DNA from: Desulfomicrobium sp. ZS1
Lineage (GTDB): Bacteria > Desulfobacterota > Desulfovibrionia > Desulfovibrionales > Desulfomicrobiaceae
Direction: 5' to 3'
Assembly: GCF_024204645.1 (NCBI RefSeq)
Contig: NZ_CP100351.1
Location: 1,736,001 to 1,800,000 of the forward strand
Length of the DNA stretch: 64,000 bases
Part shown: positions 9,568 through 17,772 of the stretch, in pieces
Layout: each line of letters starts with the position of its first letter
Position numbering within the stretch: the first letter of the stretch is position 1
The notes under the pieces: generated by a model
Told to the model about the DNA's origin: nothing
The model's database searches: none
Seen by the model: only the letters and a program-made list of their open reading frames with translations
Translations under genes and position numbers: made by a program

Positions 9568-10449
9568 CTATTTGCTCGTGATTTCCGAACCGATGCCGCC
9601 CTGGGTGAACATCTCAAGCAGAATGACGTTCTCCACCCTTCCATCCAGAATATGGGCCTTGGCCACGCCGCCGTCCACGGCTTCGAGGCAGCATTTGATC
9701 TTGGGGATCATGCCCCCGGTGACAACTCCCTGCTCCAGGGCGTTGACGGCCTGATGCAGGGTCATGGAGGAGATGAGCTCGCCCTTCTTGTCCAGCACGC
9801 CCGGCACATCGGTCAGCAGGATGAGCTTCTTGGCGCCCACGGCCACGGCCACGGCGCTGGCCACGGAGTCGGCGTTGATGTTGTAGGTGTTGCCCTCTTC
9901 GTCCACGCCCACCGGGGCGATGACCGGAATGAAATTGGCAGCCTGCAGGGAGCTGATGACCGAAGTGTCCACAGCCACGACCTCGCCGACCTTGCCCAAA
10001 TCGATGATCTCGGGCGGCGCGTCGGCACGCTCCACGGCCATCTCCAGCTTCTGGGCCCAGATCATGCGCCCGTCCTTGCCGGACAGGCCCACGGCCCGTC
10101 CGCCCTGGGTGTTGATGAGGTTGACGATCTCCTTGTTGACCTTGCCCACCAGCACCATCTCGACCACGTCCATGGTCGCCTCGTCGGTGACGCGCAGGCC
10201 CTGGCGGAACTCGGAGGTAATGCCGAGCTGTTTGAGCATGTTCCCGATCTGCGGCCCGCCGCCGTGCACGATGACCGGATTGACGCCGATATAGCGCAAG
10301 AGCTGGATGTTCAGGGCGAAGCTCTTGCGCAGGGCTTCGTCCTTCATGGCGTGCCCGCCGTATTTTATGACGATGGTCTGGCCGTAAAACTCGCGGATAT
10401 AAGGTAGCGCCTCCAGAAGAAAGGCGGCTCTCAAAGCTTCTTGTGACAT
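9568..10449 (-). CDS. argB: Acetylglutamate kinase
   Basis: The 293-residue cytoplasmic kinase phosphorylates N-acetyl-L-glutamate with ATP, the second step of arginine synthesis. The family signatures [10 protein letters not shown] (nucleotide and catalytic lysine region), [14 protein letters not shown] (acetylglutamate binding) and the C-terminal TGGMIPKI are all present. ATG 10449 has GAGGGAG upstream and matches the usual N-terminus ([18 protein letters not shown]). A longer in-frame extension upstream is not supported. It is followed by a hairpin terminator and separated from hslU by 630 bases containing repeats, so it is probably transcribed from its own promoter. Confidence 0.95.
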   Translation of the reverse strand: MSQEALRAAFLLEALPYIREFYGQTIVIKYGGHAMKDEALRKSFALNIQLLRYIGVNPVIVHGGGPQIGNMLKQLGITSEFRQGLRVTDEATMDVVEMVLVGKVNKEIVNLINTQGGRAVGLSGKDGRMIWAQKLEMAVERADAPPEIIDLGKVGEVVAVDTSVISSLQAANFIPVIAPVGVDEEGNTYNINADSVASAVAVAVGAKKLILLTDVPGVLDKKGELISSMTLHQAVNALEQGVVTGGMIPKIKCCLEAVDGGVAKAHILDGRVENVILLEMFTQGGIGSEITSK

Positions 10450-10624
10450 GGCTCCCTCGTGGACGTGAAAGGTGGGGAATGGGGCCGGTTTGACGGCTTG
10501 CGGAAATACCTTGGCAAGGTGGGGGGAAAAATTCAAGCACAATGATGAATACGGCCTAGAGGCGGAACCACTGATCCGCAGAGATGAAGAATGCGCAAAG
10601 ACAGGCTCGCTGGGCGGACGCGCT

Positions 10625-10789
10625 CCGGGTTGGTCCGGGCCAGGGACCGCCGAAACTCCATCGCGGGCCTCGTAGAGTTGAATCGCTGCCGGCAGGACGA
10701 CAAATCCGGCCAGCACGCCAGGCAGCGATTCAACAAACGATGCCTGGCTCAGTCAAACAGTCGGCGACCCTGCCCCGGACCAACCCGGG
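10625..10789. repeat. Nested inverted repeat, 165 bp
   Basis: The outer arms (10625-10653 and 10761-10789) match in inverted orientation around CCGGGTTGGTCCGGG, with a few mismatches. An inner pair is perfect: GTTGAATCGCTGCC (10677-10690) and GGCAGCGATTCAAC (10721-10734). The whole could fold as one long cruciform or RNA hairpin. The shape resembles a small non-autonomous element or an extended intergenic repeat. No coding capacity. Confidence 0.65.
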
Positions 10790-10909
10790 ACGCTGGGCGG
10801 TGCAGAAGCCAACCGGTGCGCGTCATCTGGCGTCATTCCCGCGAACGTGTGCCCAGCATGGGTAGGCGGAAATCAATCGTATTTCCTCAGCAATTCCCCG
10901 GTCCACCAA

Positions 10910-10995
10910 CGTCATCCCCGCGAAGGCGGGGATCCATCCCATGATTTTAATAACCGTTTGGAACAGGATGGATTCCCGCCTTCGCGGGAATGACG
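10910..10995. repeat. REP/BIME-like inverted pair of palindromic units
   Basis: Two 29-30 base units face each other: CGTCATCCCCGCGAAGGCGG at the left and its near-complement ending CCGCCTTCGCGGGAATGACG at the right. Each unit is itself palindromic (CCCCGCGAAGGCGGGG). Repeats containing TCATTCCCGCGAAGGCGGG are known as dispersed intergenic palindromes in many proteobacterial genomes. The element lies between argB and hslU and may act as an mRNA-stabilising or transcription-attenuating structure. Confidence 0.75.
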
Positions 10996-11079
10996 CCGTG
11001 ACTAAGATGACGCCGTGGTTAAACGGAACGCCCGCAAATCAGCGAACGCCCCTTTTTCAGCGAACCAAAATGACACAGC

Positions 11080-12420
11080 CTACAGGATATACCGCGTCAG
11101 GTCCCGGTCTTCCTGCACGTCATGCAGAGCCTTGACCACATAGTCCTTGTCTATGGTCACAGTGGCCTCGTCCATGTCCGGAGCGTCGAAGGACAGGTCG
11201 GAGACGATCTTCTCCATGATGGTGTAGAGCCTGCGCGCGCCGATATTCTCGGTCTCCTCGTTGATCTTCTGGGCGAAGCGGGCGATTTCGAGCAGCGCCT
11301 CGTCGGTGTAGGCGATCTCGACCTTTTCGGTGCCCAGAAGCGCCTTGTACTGCACGGTCAGGGCGTTCTTGGGCTCGGTCAGGATGCGGTAAAAATCCTC
11401 CTTGGTCAGGGCCGAAAGCTCCACGCGCAAGGGGAAGCGTCCCTGCAGTTCGGGCACCAGGTCCGAAGGCTTGGACATGTGGAACGCCCCGGCGGCAATG
11501 AAAAGGATATGATCGCTGCGGACCATGCCGTATTTGGTGTTGACGGTGCTGCCTTCGACGATGGGCAAAAGGTCGCGCTGCACGCCTTCGCGCGATACGT
11601 CGGCCTTGCCGGAGCTGTTCGCGCCGCAGATCTTGTCGATCTCGTCCAGAAAGACGATGCCCGATTCCTGCACCCTTTCACGGGCGGTCTCGTGCACCTT
11701 GTCCATATCGATCAGGCGCTCGCATTCGGACTGGATGAGGATGTCGTAGGCGCTCTTCACCGCCACCTTCTTGGTCTTCTTTTTCTTGGGAAAGACCTTG
11801 GAGAACATGTCCTGCATTTGCATTTCCATGCCTTCCATGCCCGGAACGCCCATGACCTGCACGCCGCCCCCGGCGGAGACTTCCACTTCAACCATGCGGT
11901 CGTCGAGCTTGCCGGCGCGCCAAAGCTGGCGCAGCTTCTCGCGGGTGGAGCCTTCGGCCTGGGATTCAGGGCCGATGTAATCGATTCCGGCCGATTCCAG
12001 GGGTTTGGTGGGCAAAAGCAGGTCCAGCAGACGCTCTTCGGCCGAAACCTCGGCCTTGATGCGCACGCTGGCCTCTTCTTCCTGGCGGACCAGGTTGACG
12101 CCGATCTCCATCAGATCGCGGATGATGGATTCCACGTCGCGTCCGACGTAGCCGACCTCGGTGAACTTGGTGGCCTCGACCTTGATGAAGGGCGAACCGG
12201 CAAGTTTCGCCAGGCGGCGGGCGATCTCGGTCTTGCCCACGCCCGTGGGGCCGATCATGAGAATGTTCTTGGGCGCGATCTCCTCGGCCAGCTCGGGGTC
12301 GAGCTGACGACGGCGCCAGCGGTTTCTCAGGGCAATGGCCACCATGCGCTTGGCCTGGGTCTGGCCGACAATGTATTTGTCCAGTTCGGACACGATCTCA
12401 CGCGGGGTCAAGGTATTCAT
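11080..12420 (-). CDS. hslU: ATP-dependent protease ATPase subunit HslU
   Basis: The 446-residue AAA+ unfoldase feeds substrates to the HslV peptidase in the cytoplasmic HslUV (ClpYQ) protease. It opens with the [16 protein letters not shown] block. The Walker A is GPTGVGKT (residues 57-64), the Walker B is VFLDEIDKI, and the variable I domain follows. The C-terminus ends RYIL, the tail that docks into HslV. Its ATG shares one base with the hslV stop (TGATG), so the two are coupled. No heat-shock promoter was confidently located upstream. Confidence 0.97.
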   Translation of the reverse strand: MNTLTPREIVSELDKYIVGQTQAKRMVAIALRNRWRRRQLDPELAEEIAPKNILMIGPTGVGKTEIARRLAKLAGSPFIKVEATKFTEVGYVGRDVESIIRDLMEIGVNLVRQEEEASVRIKAEVSAEERLLDLLLPTKPLESAGIDYIGPESQAEGSTREKLRQLWRAGKLDDRMVEVEVSAGGGVQVMGVPGMEGMEMQMQDMFSKVFPKKKKTKKVAVKSAYDILIQSECERLIDMDKVHETARERVQESGIVFLDEIDKICGANSSGKADVSREGVQRDLLPIVEGSTVNTKYGMVRSDHILFIAAGAFHMSKPSDLVPELQGRFPLRVELSALTKEDFYRILTEPKNALTVQYKALLGTEKVEIAYTDEALLEIARFAQKINEETENIGARRLYTIMEKIVSDLSFDAPDMDEATVTIDKDYVVKALHDVQEDRDLTRYIL

Positions 12421-12968
12421 CAGGAGTTCCTGGTCACGGTTTCAAAGATGATATGGTCGTTGGTATACACGCAGATCTCGGCAGCTATGGCCATGGACTT
12501 GCGCACGATATCCTCGGCGGACAGGTCCGTATGACGGCGCAATGCTCGGGCTGCGGACATGGCGTAGGCCCCGCCGGAGCCGATGGCGGCCACCCCGTCG
12601 TCGGGCTCGATGACGTCTCCGGTGCCGCTGAGCATAAGGATATTCTCGGCGTCGGCCACCAGCAGCATGGCCTCCAGACGACGCAGATACTTGTCGCTGC
12701 GCCAGTCCTTGGCCAGTTCGACGCTGGAGCGGACCAGGTTTCCGCCGAATTCTTCAAGCTTTGCTTCAAATTTTTCAAAAAGCGTAAAGGCGTCGGCCGT
12801 GGACCCGGCAAAACCGCACACGATGCGATCCCGGTACAGACGCCGAACCTTGCGGGCCCCGTGCTTGATGGCGATGGCCTGGCCCAGGGTGACCTGTCCG
12901 TCACCGGCCACGGAGACGCCTTTGTCATCCTTGACCGCCAGAATTGTCGTTCCGCGCATTTCCTGCAT
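12420..12968 (-). CDS. hslV: ATP-dependent protease peptidase subunit HslV
   Basis: The 182-residue threonine peptidase is the proteolytic core of HslUV. The nucleophile is expected to be the first Thr of [11 protein letters not shown], exposed after removal of the six-residue propeptide MQEMRG. The GDGQVTLGQ and [15 protein letters not shown] blocks are typical. ATG 12968 is preceded by AAGGA and gives a start close to the family N-terminus; a start ten codons upstream would add a lysine-rich extension and is less likely. First gene of the hslVU pair. Confidence 0.95.
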   Translation of the reverse strand: MQEMRGTTILAVKDDKGVSVAGDGQVTLGQAIAIKHGARKVRRLYRDRIVCGFAGSTADAFTLFEKFEAKLEEFGGNLVRSSVELAKDWRSDKYLRRLEAMLLVADAENILMLSGTGDVIEPDDGVAAIGSGGAYAMSAARALRRHTDLSAEDIVRKSMAIAAEICVYTNDHIIFETVTRNS

Positions 12969-13124
12969 GATTTTTTCCTTCTTGAGTGCGCTCTTCAAAG
13001 GCGCGTGAATAAAGCAAACAAGTTGGACACTCCCCCGGTCTTGTCAAGGCAGGGGCAGGGAAATAGCATTTGAAACGGGTGCTGCCGGTCGCATGAAAAA
13101 AATTTGAATTTGAGAAAAAACTGC

Positions 13125-13153
13125 TTGACGATGAAGCCTCTTGTACATAGTAA
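13125..13153 (+). promoter_or_regulatory. Probable sigma-70 promoter of the tRNA-Arg gene
   Basis: TTGACG (13125-13130) and TAGTAA (13148-13153) are separated by 17 bases and end 13 bases before the mature tRNA. The -35 match is good and the -10 is moderate. Confidence 0.5.
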
Positions 13154-13166
13154 CCGACTTCTCGAC

Positions 13167-13243
13167 GCGCCCGTAGCTCAGTTGGATAGAGTGCCTGACT
13201 ACGAATCAGTAGGTCGCATGTTCGAATCATGCCGGGCGCACCA
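13167..13243 (+). tRNA. tRNA-Arg (anticodon ACG)
   Basis: A 77-base cloverleaf with encoded CCA. The acceptor GCGCCCG pairs with CGGGCGC, the D-arm contains AGCTCAGTTGGATAGAG, the anticodon loop is CTACGAA giving ACG, and the T-loop is TTCGAATC. It reads CGU and related Arg codons after A-to-I editing. It stands alone between hslV and the Hpt gene, with its own promoter and terminator. Confidence 0.95.
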
Positions 13244-13251
13244 GAAAATCA

Positions 13252-13289
13252 AGGGTTTGCTGATTATTCAGCAAATCCTTTTTTTTTCG
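13252..13289 (+). terminator. Rho-independent terminator of tRNA-Arg
   Basis: GGTTTGCTGA / TCAGCAAATCC form an almost perfect stem with a TTAT loop, followed by a run of nine T. Confidence 0.9.
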
Positions 13290-13767
13290 TGCACAGTCGC
13301 CCTCTCGCGCAGCCAGAACCGCAACCACCCGCCACTGCGACGCGAATCCGCGAACACCCAGGATTCCCACGCCGCCAGTAACGCACGATTCGCGTCAACC
13401 ATGGCCAAACGCCCGGACCTTGCACGACAAAAACGGCATTTCTGTCTTACATGTCTCGCGACACCCGGCTGCTTTTCCTCTCAAACGCCGTAAAAAGGCC
13501 GATGTTTCTTCTGCGACTGCGAATTTGTCATACAAATATCTTGCTCAAAAACACGTGGCTACCATACCATCGACAATTACGACGGATTCGTGCCGCTATG
13601 GCGTATCGCTGCCGAGGACACTCTGCGGACGTGAATGAATATCAATCCACTATTACTAAAAAAGATCAAATCTCTGATTTTGGGCCGTTTATGCCATCTT
13701 GGATCGATGTGCGCATCGCTGCCACTCGACAACAAAATAATGACGACGCAAGATAAAAGGCCGTTAT
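13290..13767. other. Intergenic region before the Hpt gene
   Basis: About 480 bases between the tRNA terminator and the Hpt gene. Two forward open frames cross it but they have no ribosome site, start inside or near the tRNA, and encode low-quality Arg/Ser-rich peptides. AT-rich sequence from 13640 on probably carries the Hpt promoter. Nothing else is recognised. Confidence 0.6.
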
Positions 13768-14127
13768 ATGAATAAAATAGAAAGCGATAATTTTCTCATC
13801 TGGGACAAGGAAACCATGCTCGAAAGATTCCTTGGCGATGAGCATCTGGCAAAGGAAATCCTTACATATTTTTTGGAAGACCTTCCCTTGCGGATAGAAG
13901 GATTAAAAAAAAGCCTCAATGCCAACGACATGGCCTCTACCGCGCTCCACGCTCACAGTGTCCGAGGCGCGGCTGCGAATATGGGCGCAGATATTTTACA
14001 GCATCTTGCCAAGGAAATGGAAGTTGCATGCAACAACAATGATGTAGATAATTTGAACAGAAATATTAAATCCCTGGAAGAGGCTGCTCAGGATTTTCTG
14101 AATGAAATATCAATGCATGAAAATTGA
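13768..14127 (+). CDS. Stand-alone Hpt (histidine phosphotransfer) protein
   Basis: The 119-residue all-helical protein carries the Hpt signature AHSVRGAAANMGA with the phospho-acceptor His63. The usual lysine at +3 (HxxKG) is an arginine here, a tolerated change. Such proteins pass a phosphoryl group between a receiver domain and a second response regulator in a multistep phosphorelay. No kinase or receiver is adjacent, so its partners lie elsewhere. It ends about 250 bases before ssrA and is the last core protein gene before the island. Confidence 0.85.
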   Translation: MNKIESDNFLIWDKETMLERFLGDEHLAKEILTYFLEDLPLRIEGLKKSLNANDMASTALHAHSVRGAAANMGADILQHLAKEMEVACNNNDVDNLNRNIKSLEEAAQDFLNEISMHEN

Positions 14128-14381
14128 ATGGCATTTGACGGACAATACATGCACGTTTGAACAGGATCAATCCTCCAGCCTACCCGAACACGAACGTCCG
14201 GAAATTTCCCCACAGCCCGGGAGTGCATTGACCTGCGGATCATTTCACGGACGGCAAGGCAATTGCCGGCGGGCCGAACTTGACAGGGTCCGGGATACGT
14301 GTTTTCGATCGCGCTCTTCATGTTTTTCAAAAGCGCTTGCCTTTGCGGCAATCGGTCTTAAATTACATGATAGTTCTTTGA

Positions 14382-14772
14382 GGGGCCGCCCTGGTTTCGA
14401 CGGGGATGATGAGGCCAAAGTTGCAGGTCGAGGTGCTGGGAGGTCCTCGTCAAAACCCAGCAGAAACATAATTGCCAATGACAATTATGACTACGCAATG
14501 GCTGCCTAGTTAATAGGTAACCGTTGCATGACGACCAAGGTCGTCACATCCGTGCGGTGGACGTCTGATAATCCGTATCCGGGTGGCAAACCCCATCAGG
14601 CTGGCGAAAGGTTACTGTCTGGATGACCAATCGCGAGACAAATTCCGGGCTGGCGCCAAGGAAGCCCGTTCAGGGGCTAACCGTGGAGCGAGAAGCAAAA
14701 CCTGAACTAAACCTGTAGAAGCTTTGCGCGGAGCATTCTCGGACGGGAGTTCGATTCTCCCCGGCTCCACCA
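14382..14772 (+). ncRNA. ssrA: Transfer-messenger RNA (tmRNA)
   Basis: A one-piece tmRNA of about 391 bases. The 5' end GGGGCCGCCCTGGTTTCGAC and the 3' end CGGCTCCACCA pair as a tRNA-like acceptor stem with one G-U wobble. The T-arm is GGGAGTTCGATTCTCCC. The internal reading frame (about 14474-14509) encodes the proteolysis tag ANDNYDYAMAA followed by TAG, of the type known in Desulfovibrio relatives. It rescues stalled ribosomes. Its 3' end is the probable integration site of the adjacent island. Confidence 0.97.
14741..14772 (+). other. Presumed attachment site (island left end) in the ssrA 3' end
   Basis: The T-arm and acceptor end of ssrA are the usual crossover region for P4-type integrases, and the integrase gene begins about 200 bases downstream. 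Island integration restores ssrA. No second copy of this segment (for example ATTCTCCCCGGCTCC) was found elsewhere in the window, so the right-hand site is outside it or lost. The exact core is inferred. Confidence 0.5.
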
Positions 14773-14778
14773 CGTAAC

Positions 14779-14810
14779 AAAAAAGTGCCCACGAAAGTGG
14801 GCTTTTTTTG
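14779..14810 (+). terminator. Rho-independent terminator of ssrA
   Basis: Stem GCCCAC / GTGGGC with a GAAA tetraloop, preceded by AAAAAA and followed by seven T, seven bases after the tmRNA 3' end. Confidence 0.92.
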
Positions 14811-14977
14811 TATCCTCTCCCCAGGAACCAACCGCCAGACATGGCTTTCCTGCAAGTCGCCATGCACAACTCCTCTCACTCTTGCTCTTGACCTCTCCAC
14901 CTTCTGGGGGCATCAATGGGGGCATCGCGTGACTCCTTCATAATTTTTTCGTCAAAATGCCCCCAAGAGGTGTCAAA

Positions 14978-16198
14978 GTGCCACTAAACATTGCACAAAT
15001 CAAAGCCGCTAAGCCCGCTGAAAAACCCGTCCGGATGTTCGATGAAAAAGGACTTTACCTCGAAATCTCTCCCACTGGTTCTAAACTTTGGCGCTGGAAA
15101 TACCGTTTTAACGGCAAGGAAAAGCGCCTTTCTTTCGGCGCTTGGCCCGAGGTTTCTCTTGCTGGTGCACGTTCGAAAACTCTCGAAAAGCGGGCGATTC
15201 TGGCGGAAGGGTTTGATCCTGCATCGGTCTCGAAAGCATTTGAAGTCGAGCAATCTCTTAATTCGAGAACATTCGAAGAAATCGCTCGTGAATGGCACTC
15301 GTCACGTGTCCATGTTTGGACTCCAGGGCATGCCAAGCGTATCATGCGGGGCCTTGAAAAGAATATCTTCCCATGGCTTGGCCTTCGCTCTTTCCGATCC
15401 ATGCTTGCCCCTGAACTCCTTGTGGTCCTTCGCAGGATCGAAGCCAGGGGTGCTATTGAAACCGCACACCGAGAACTGAGCACTTGCGGCCAGATCTTTC
15501 GATATGGCGTCGCTAATGGCTATTGTGACCGAGATATCGCGACGGATCTTCGCGGAGCACTCAAGCCCGTTGTCCACACGCACCACCCAAGCATTACCGA
15601 TCAAGACGGCGTTGCCGACCTTCTGAGGCGCATTGACGAGTATCAGGGCGGAAATGTCGTCCGGTGCGCCCTGCGCTTGGCTCCTCTCTTTTTCGTTCGC
15701 CCTGGCGAACTGAGGCATGCCGAATGGTCAGAATTCAACATTGAGCGCCAGGAGTGGCGTATTCCGTCGGAGAAGATGAAAGCCCGCGTCCTCCACATTG
15801 TCCCTCTTTCCAAGCAGGCACTAACGATCCTAGAAAACGAACTGCGCCCACTAACTGGTGCCGAACGCTACCTCTTCCCTGGGAGTCGCGGGAGTGCCCG
15901 GCCGATGTCGGAAAACACCGTTAACGCGGCCTTGCGCTATATCGGGTACGAAAAGGACGAAATGACCGGCCATGGCTTCCGCTCCATGGCCAGCACCCTT
16001 TTGAACGAATTGGGATACAATCGTGACTGGATTGAACGGCAACTGGCCCACGGTGAGCGAAACGAGGTCCGCTCCGCGTACAACTATGCTGAGTACCTGC
16101 CGGAGAGACGCAAGATGATGCAGGAGTGGGCGGACTACCTCGATGAACTGAAGACGGGGCAGAGGCAGAAGGTATTACCGTTTTCGGTCAATGGATAA
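14978..16198 (+). CDS. P4-type tyrosine site-specific integrase
   Basis: About 406 residues. The N-terminal DUF4102 arm-binding domain (PLNIAQIKAAKPAEKP ... GLYLEISPTGSKLWRWKY) is followed by a SAM-like core-binding domain and a C-terminal catalytic domain. The catalytic residues visible are Arg in FVRPGELRHAEW, His-x-x-Arg in GHGFRSMAS, a second His in QLAHGERNEVRSAYNY and the nucleophile Tyr in that last segment. I favour GTG 14978, preceded by AAGAGG and matching the usual family N-terminus; an in-frame ATG at 14957 would add seven residues. It catalyses integration and excision at ssrA. Confidence 0.9.
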   Translation: MPLNIAQIKAAKPAEKPVRMFDEKGLYLEISPTGSKLWRWKYRFNGKEKRLSFGAWPEVSLAGARSKTLEKRAILAEGFDPASVSKAFEVEQSLNSRTFEEIAREWHSSRVHVWTPGHAKRIMRGLEKNIFPWLGLRSFRSMLAPELLVVLRRIEARGAIETAHRELSTCGQIFRYGVANGYCDRDIATDLRGALKPVVHTHHPSITDQDGVADLLRRIDEYQGGNVVRCALRLAPLFFVRPGELRHAEWSEFNIERQEWRIPSEKMKARVLHIVPLSKQALTILENELRPLTGAERYLFPGSRGSARPMSENTVNAALRYIGYEKDEMTGHGFRSMASTLLNELGYNRDWIERQLAHGERNEVRSAYNYAEYLPERRKMMQEWADYLDELKTGQRQKVLPFSVNG

Positions 16199-16212
16199 CA
16201 TGCAAGCATAGC

Positions 16213-16250
16213 GAAGGCCCATGGAGCCTGCCCCAGGACCTTCTCTTTTA
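16213..16250 (+). terminator. Probable terminator of the integrase gene
   Basis: GAAGGCCC (16213-16220) and GGACCTTC (16236-16243) pair with one mismatch and are followed by TCTTTT, 15 bases beyond the integrase stop. Confidence 0.55.
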
Positions 16251-16481
16251 AATTATTTGTTTTTTTGGGGCCTGGTAAGAGTTTCGACGGCGGCATGACT
16301 CAAGATGAAGCCATCCAGCACCGGATGTTTTCTTCAAGCCTGTGTAGGCACCCCTAGGAGCCTTAGCTCGAAATACGCATAATAAAATGAGCACTTGCCG
16401 TTGATGCAGCTATCCTTGTATCGAGCACAAAAAAAATTATGATCGGCGAAAAGTAATCATTTGACCGAAAATATGTAGATA

Positions 16482-16709
16482 TTATTCATTAAACAAGTCA
16501 ACTATTTTTACATTCAATCCCTTGGCAATTATTGCAAGAGTTTCAAGTTTACACAGTTTTATCTTACTTGTCCTGGCTCGTTCAATAATTTTTGTGGACA
16601 ACTTCGTTTCATTTGAAAGCGCTACTATGGATATTTTTTTCTCTTCCATGATTCGCTTCACATTACTTGTTATCCCTGTTGTTTGCGAACGAACATCATA
16701 AATAGACAT
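16482..16709 (-). CDS. Small XRE-family DNA-binding regulator
   Basis: The 75-residue protein is essentially one helix-turn-helix domain: VKRIMEEKKISIVALSNETKLS forms the first helices, TKIIERARTSKIKLCKLETLAIIAKGLNV the recognition and following helices, and it ends VKIVDLFNE. This is the layout of stand-alone XRE/Cro-type repressors. The start at 16709 has a very strong GGAGGGG ribosome site; the open frame continues upstream without meaning. It is divergent from the metallophosphoesterase at 16969, so it may control it or the integrase. The target is unknown. Confidence 0.8.
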   Translation of the reverse strand: MSIYDVRSQTTGITSNVKRIMEEKKISIVALSNETKLSTKIIERARTSKIKLCKLETLAIIAKGLNVKIVDLFNE

Positions 16710-16968
16710 ACTCCCCTCCATTCCGAAAGCTGAAGGTGAGATTAGCGGAAACCCATTGACAAGCCCAACGTAATATGTTACTATTTGACCTGGCCACCTG
16801 GCGATATTCGCAAACATGTTCCAATATTTCATTTGGATAGACGAAAATACCAAGTCGCGAATCCAAGTGAGCAAACAATGGTCAACATCACCCCCAACAT
16901 TAAGAAACAACCACGAACATGCCGACATTGCAGCCTTTTATGACTGTCTGTCGCATCAATGGATAGTC

Positions 16969-17685
16969 ATGAAGATCATAATCATGGGCGACATTCACGC
17001 TGATTTTGGGGCTTTGAATCAGTTCATCAACAAGAAAAAGCCGGACATCATCCTGCAGTGCGGAGATTTTGGTTGGTGGCCGCACCGGCATGGAACAGAA
17101 AAGATTACTCGGAATCGTCGGTTCGATCAGTACAGCGTCAAGCCAGGCGGAACGCGACTCTACTGGTGCGATGGCAACCACGAAAATCATGACGACCTAC
17201 AGGAGCGTATGAAGGAGGCTCCAGGGCAACCACTGGAAATCCCGGTTCCCGGGTGTCACTACATGCCTCGCGGTTCGGTGCTGACGCTGCCAGACGGCAG
17301 GAACGTGCTCTTCTTCGGGGGAGCAATGAGCACCGACCAGGAGGGTCGGACCGAAGGCGACGACTGGTGGGCAAAAGAGGTGCCCACTGTCGAGGACCTT
17401 GATCATGCCCGGGCGCAGGTCAAGGCGCACGGCGGACGTATCGACATCGTGATCTCGCACACTGGCCCCACGGCGTTCTTGCGGCAGCTCCCGGTAAAAG
17501 AGATTAACCCGGCGCGGCTTACGGATCCCACCGTGGCCCTGCTGGATGTTATTCTTGACGAGTTTCAGCCCCGAAGTTGGTTCTTCGGGCATTTTCACCT
17601 TTATGCTCAGGGGAAGGACCATGGTTGCGCCTGGCAGGCCCTGAGTGGCGAAGGGCTCGGGGGCAAGTGGTGGGTGAAACTATGA
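16969..17685 (+). CDS. Calcineurin-like metallophosphoesterase
   Basis: The 238-residue protein begins MKIIIMGDIHADFGAL and shows the metallophosphoesterase blocks in order: GDIHADF, QCGDFGWW, CDGNHENHDD, a His in VISHTGP, and GHFHLYAQG. All five metal ligand motifs are intact, so it should be an active di-metal phosphoesterase; the substrate is unknown. ATG 16969 is the best start by motif position, although the ribosome site is weak; ATG 16984 is an alternative. It is followed by a perfect inverted repeat and the DUF6088 gene, and two more metallophosphoesterases lie 1.4 kb downstream. Confidence 0.85.
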   Translation: MKIIIMGDIHADFGALNQFINKKKPDIILQCGDFGWWPHRHGTEKITRNRRFDQYSVKPGGTRLYWCDGNHENHDDLQERMKEAPGQPLEIPVPGCHYMPRGSVLTLPDGRNVLFFGGAMSTDQEGRTEGDDWWAKEVPTVEDLDHARAQVKAHGGRIDIVISHTGPTAFLRQLPVKEINPARLTDPTVALLDVILDEFQPRSWFFGHFHLYAQGKDHGCAWQALSGEGLGGKWWVKL

Positions 17686-17693
17686 GCGCCCAT

Positions 17694-17738
17694 CTCATCG
17701 CCTGTTAGTACCAAAAAATGACACTAACAGGCGATGAG
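17694..17738. repeat. Perfect 16-bp inverted repeat
   Basis: CTCATCGCCTGTTAGT (17694-17709) is exactly repeated in inverted orientation at 17723-17738, with the 13-base loop ACCAAAAAATGAC. It begins eight bases after the metallophosphoesterase stop and ends 34 bases before the DUF6088 start. No T-tract follows, so it is not a standard terminator; an operator or RNA hairpin that regulates the downstream gene is possible. Confidence 0.75.
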
Positions 17739-17772
17739 AACACGGTGGACGGCGGGTTAAGGAGGTTTTGTT

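Larger units (their letters stand above)
10450..11079. other. argB-hslU intergenic region without a gene
   Basis: These 630 bases contain no credible gene. The open frames here lack ribosome sites and recognisable products. The region holds two inverted-repeat elements described separately and, next to argB, about 170 bases that should include the argB promoter. No clear -35/-10 pair could be fixed. Confidence 0.7.

Noticed and set aside
13104-13493. 129-codon frame crossing the tRNA-Arg gene
   Set aside because: It translates through the tRNA and its terminator, has no ribosome site and gives an Arg/Ser-rich peptide without similarity.
14612-14925. Minus-strand frames of 72-85 codons over the tmRNA 3' end
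   Set aside because: They are the complement of ssrA and its terminator, a common source of false gene calls.
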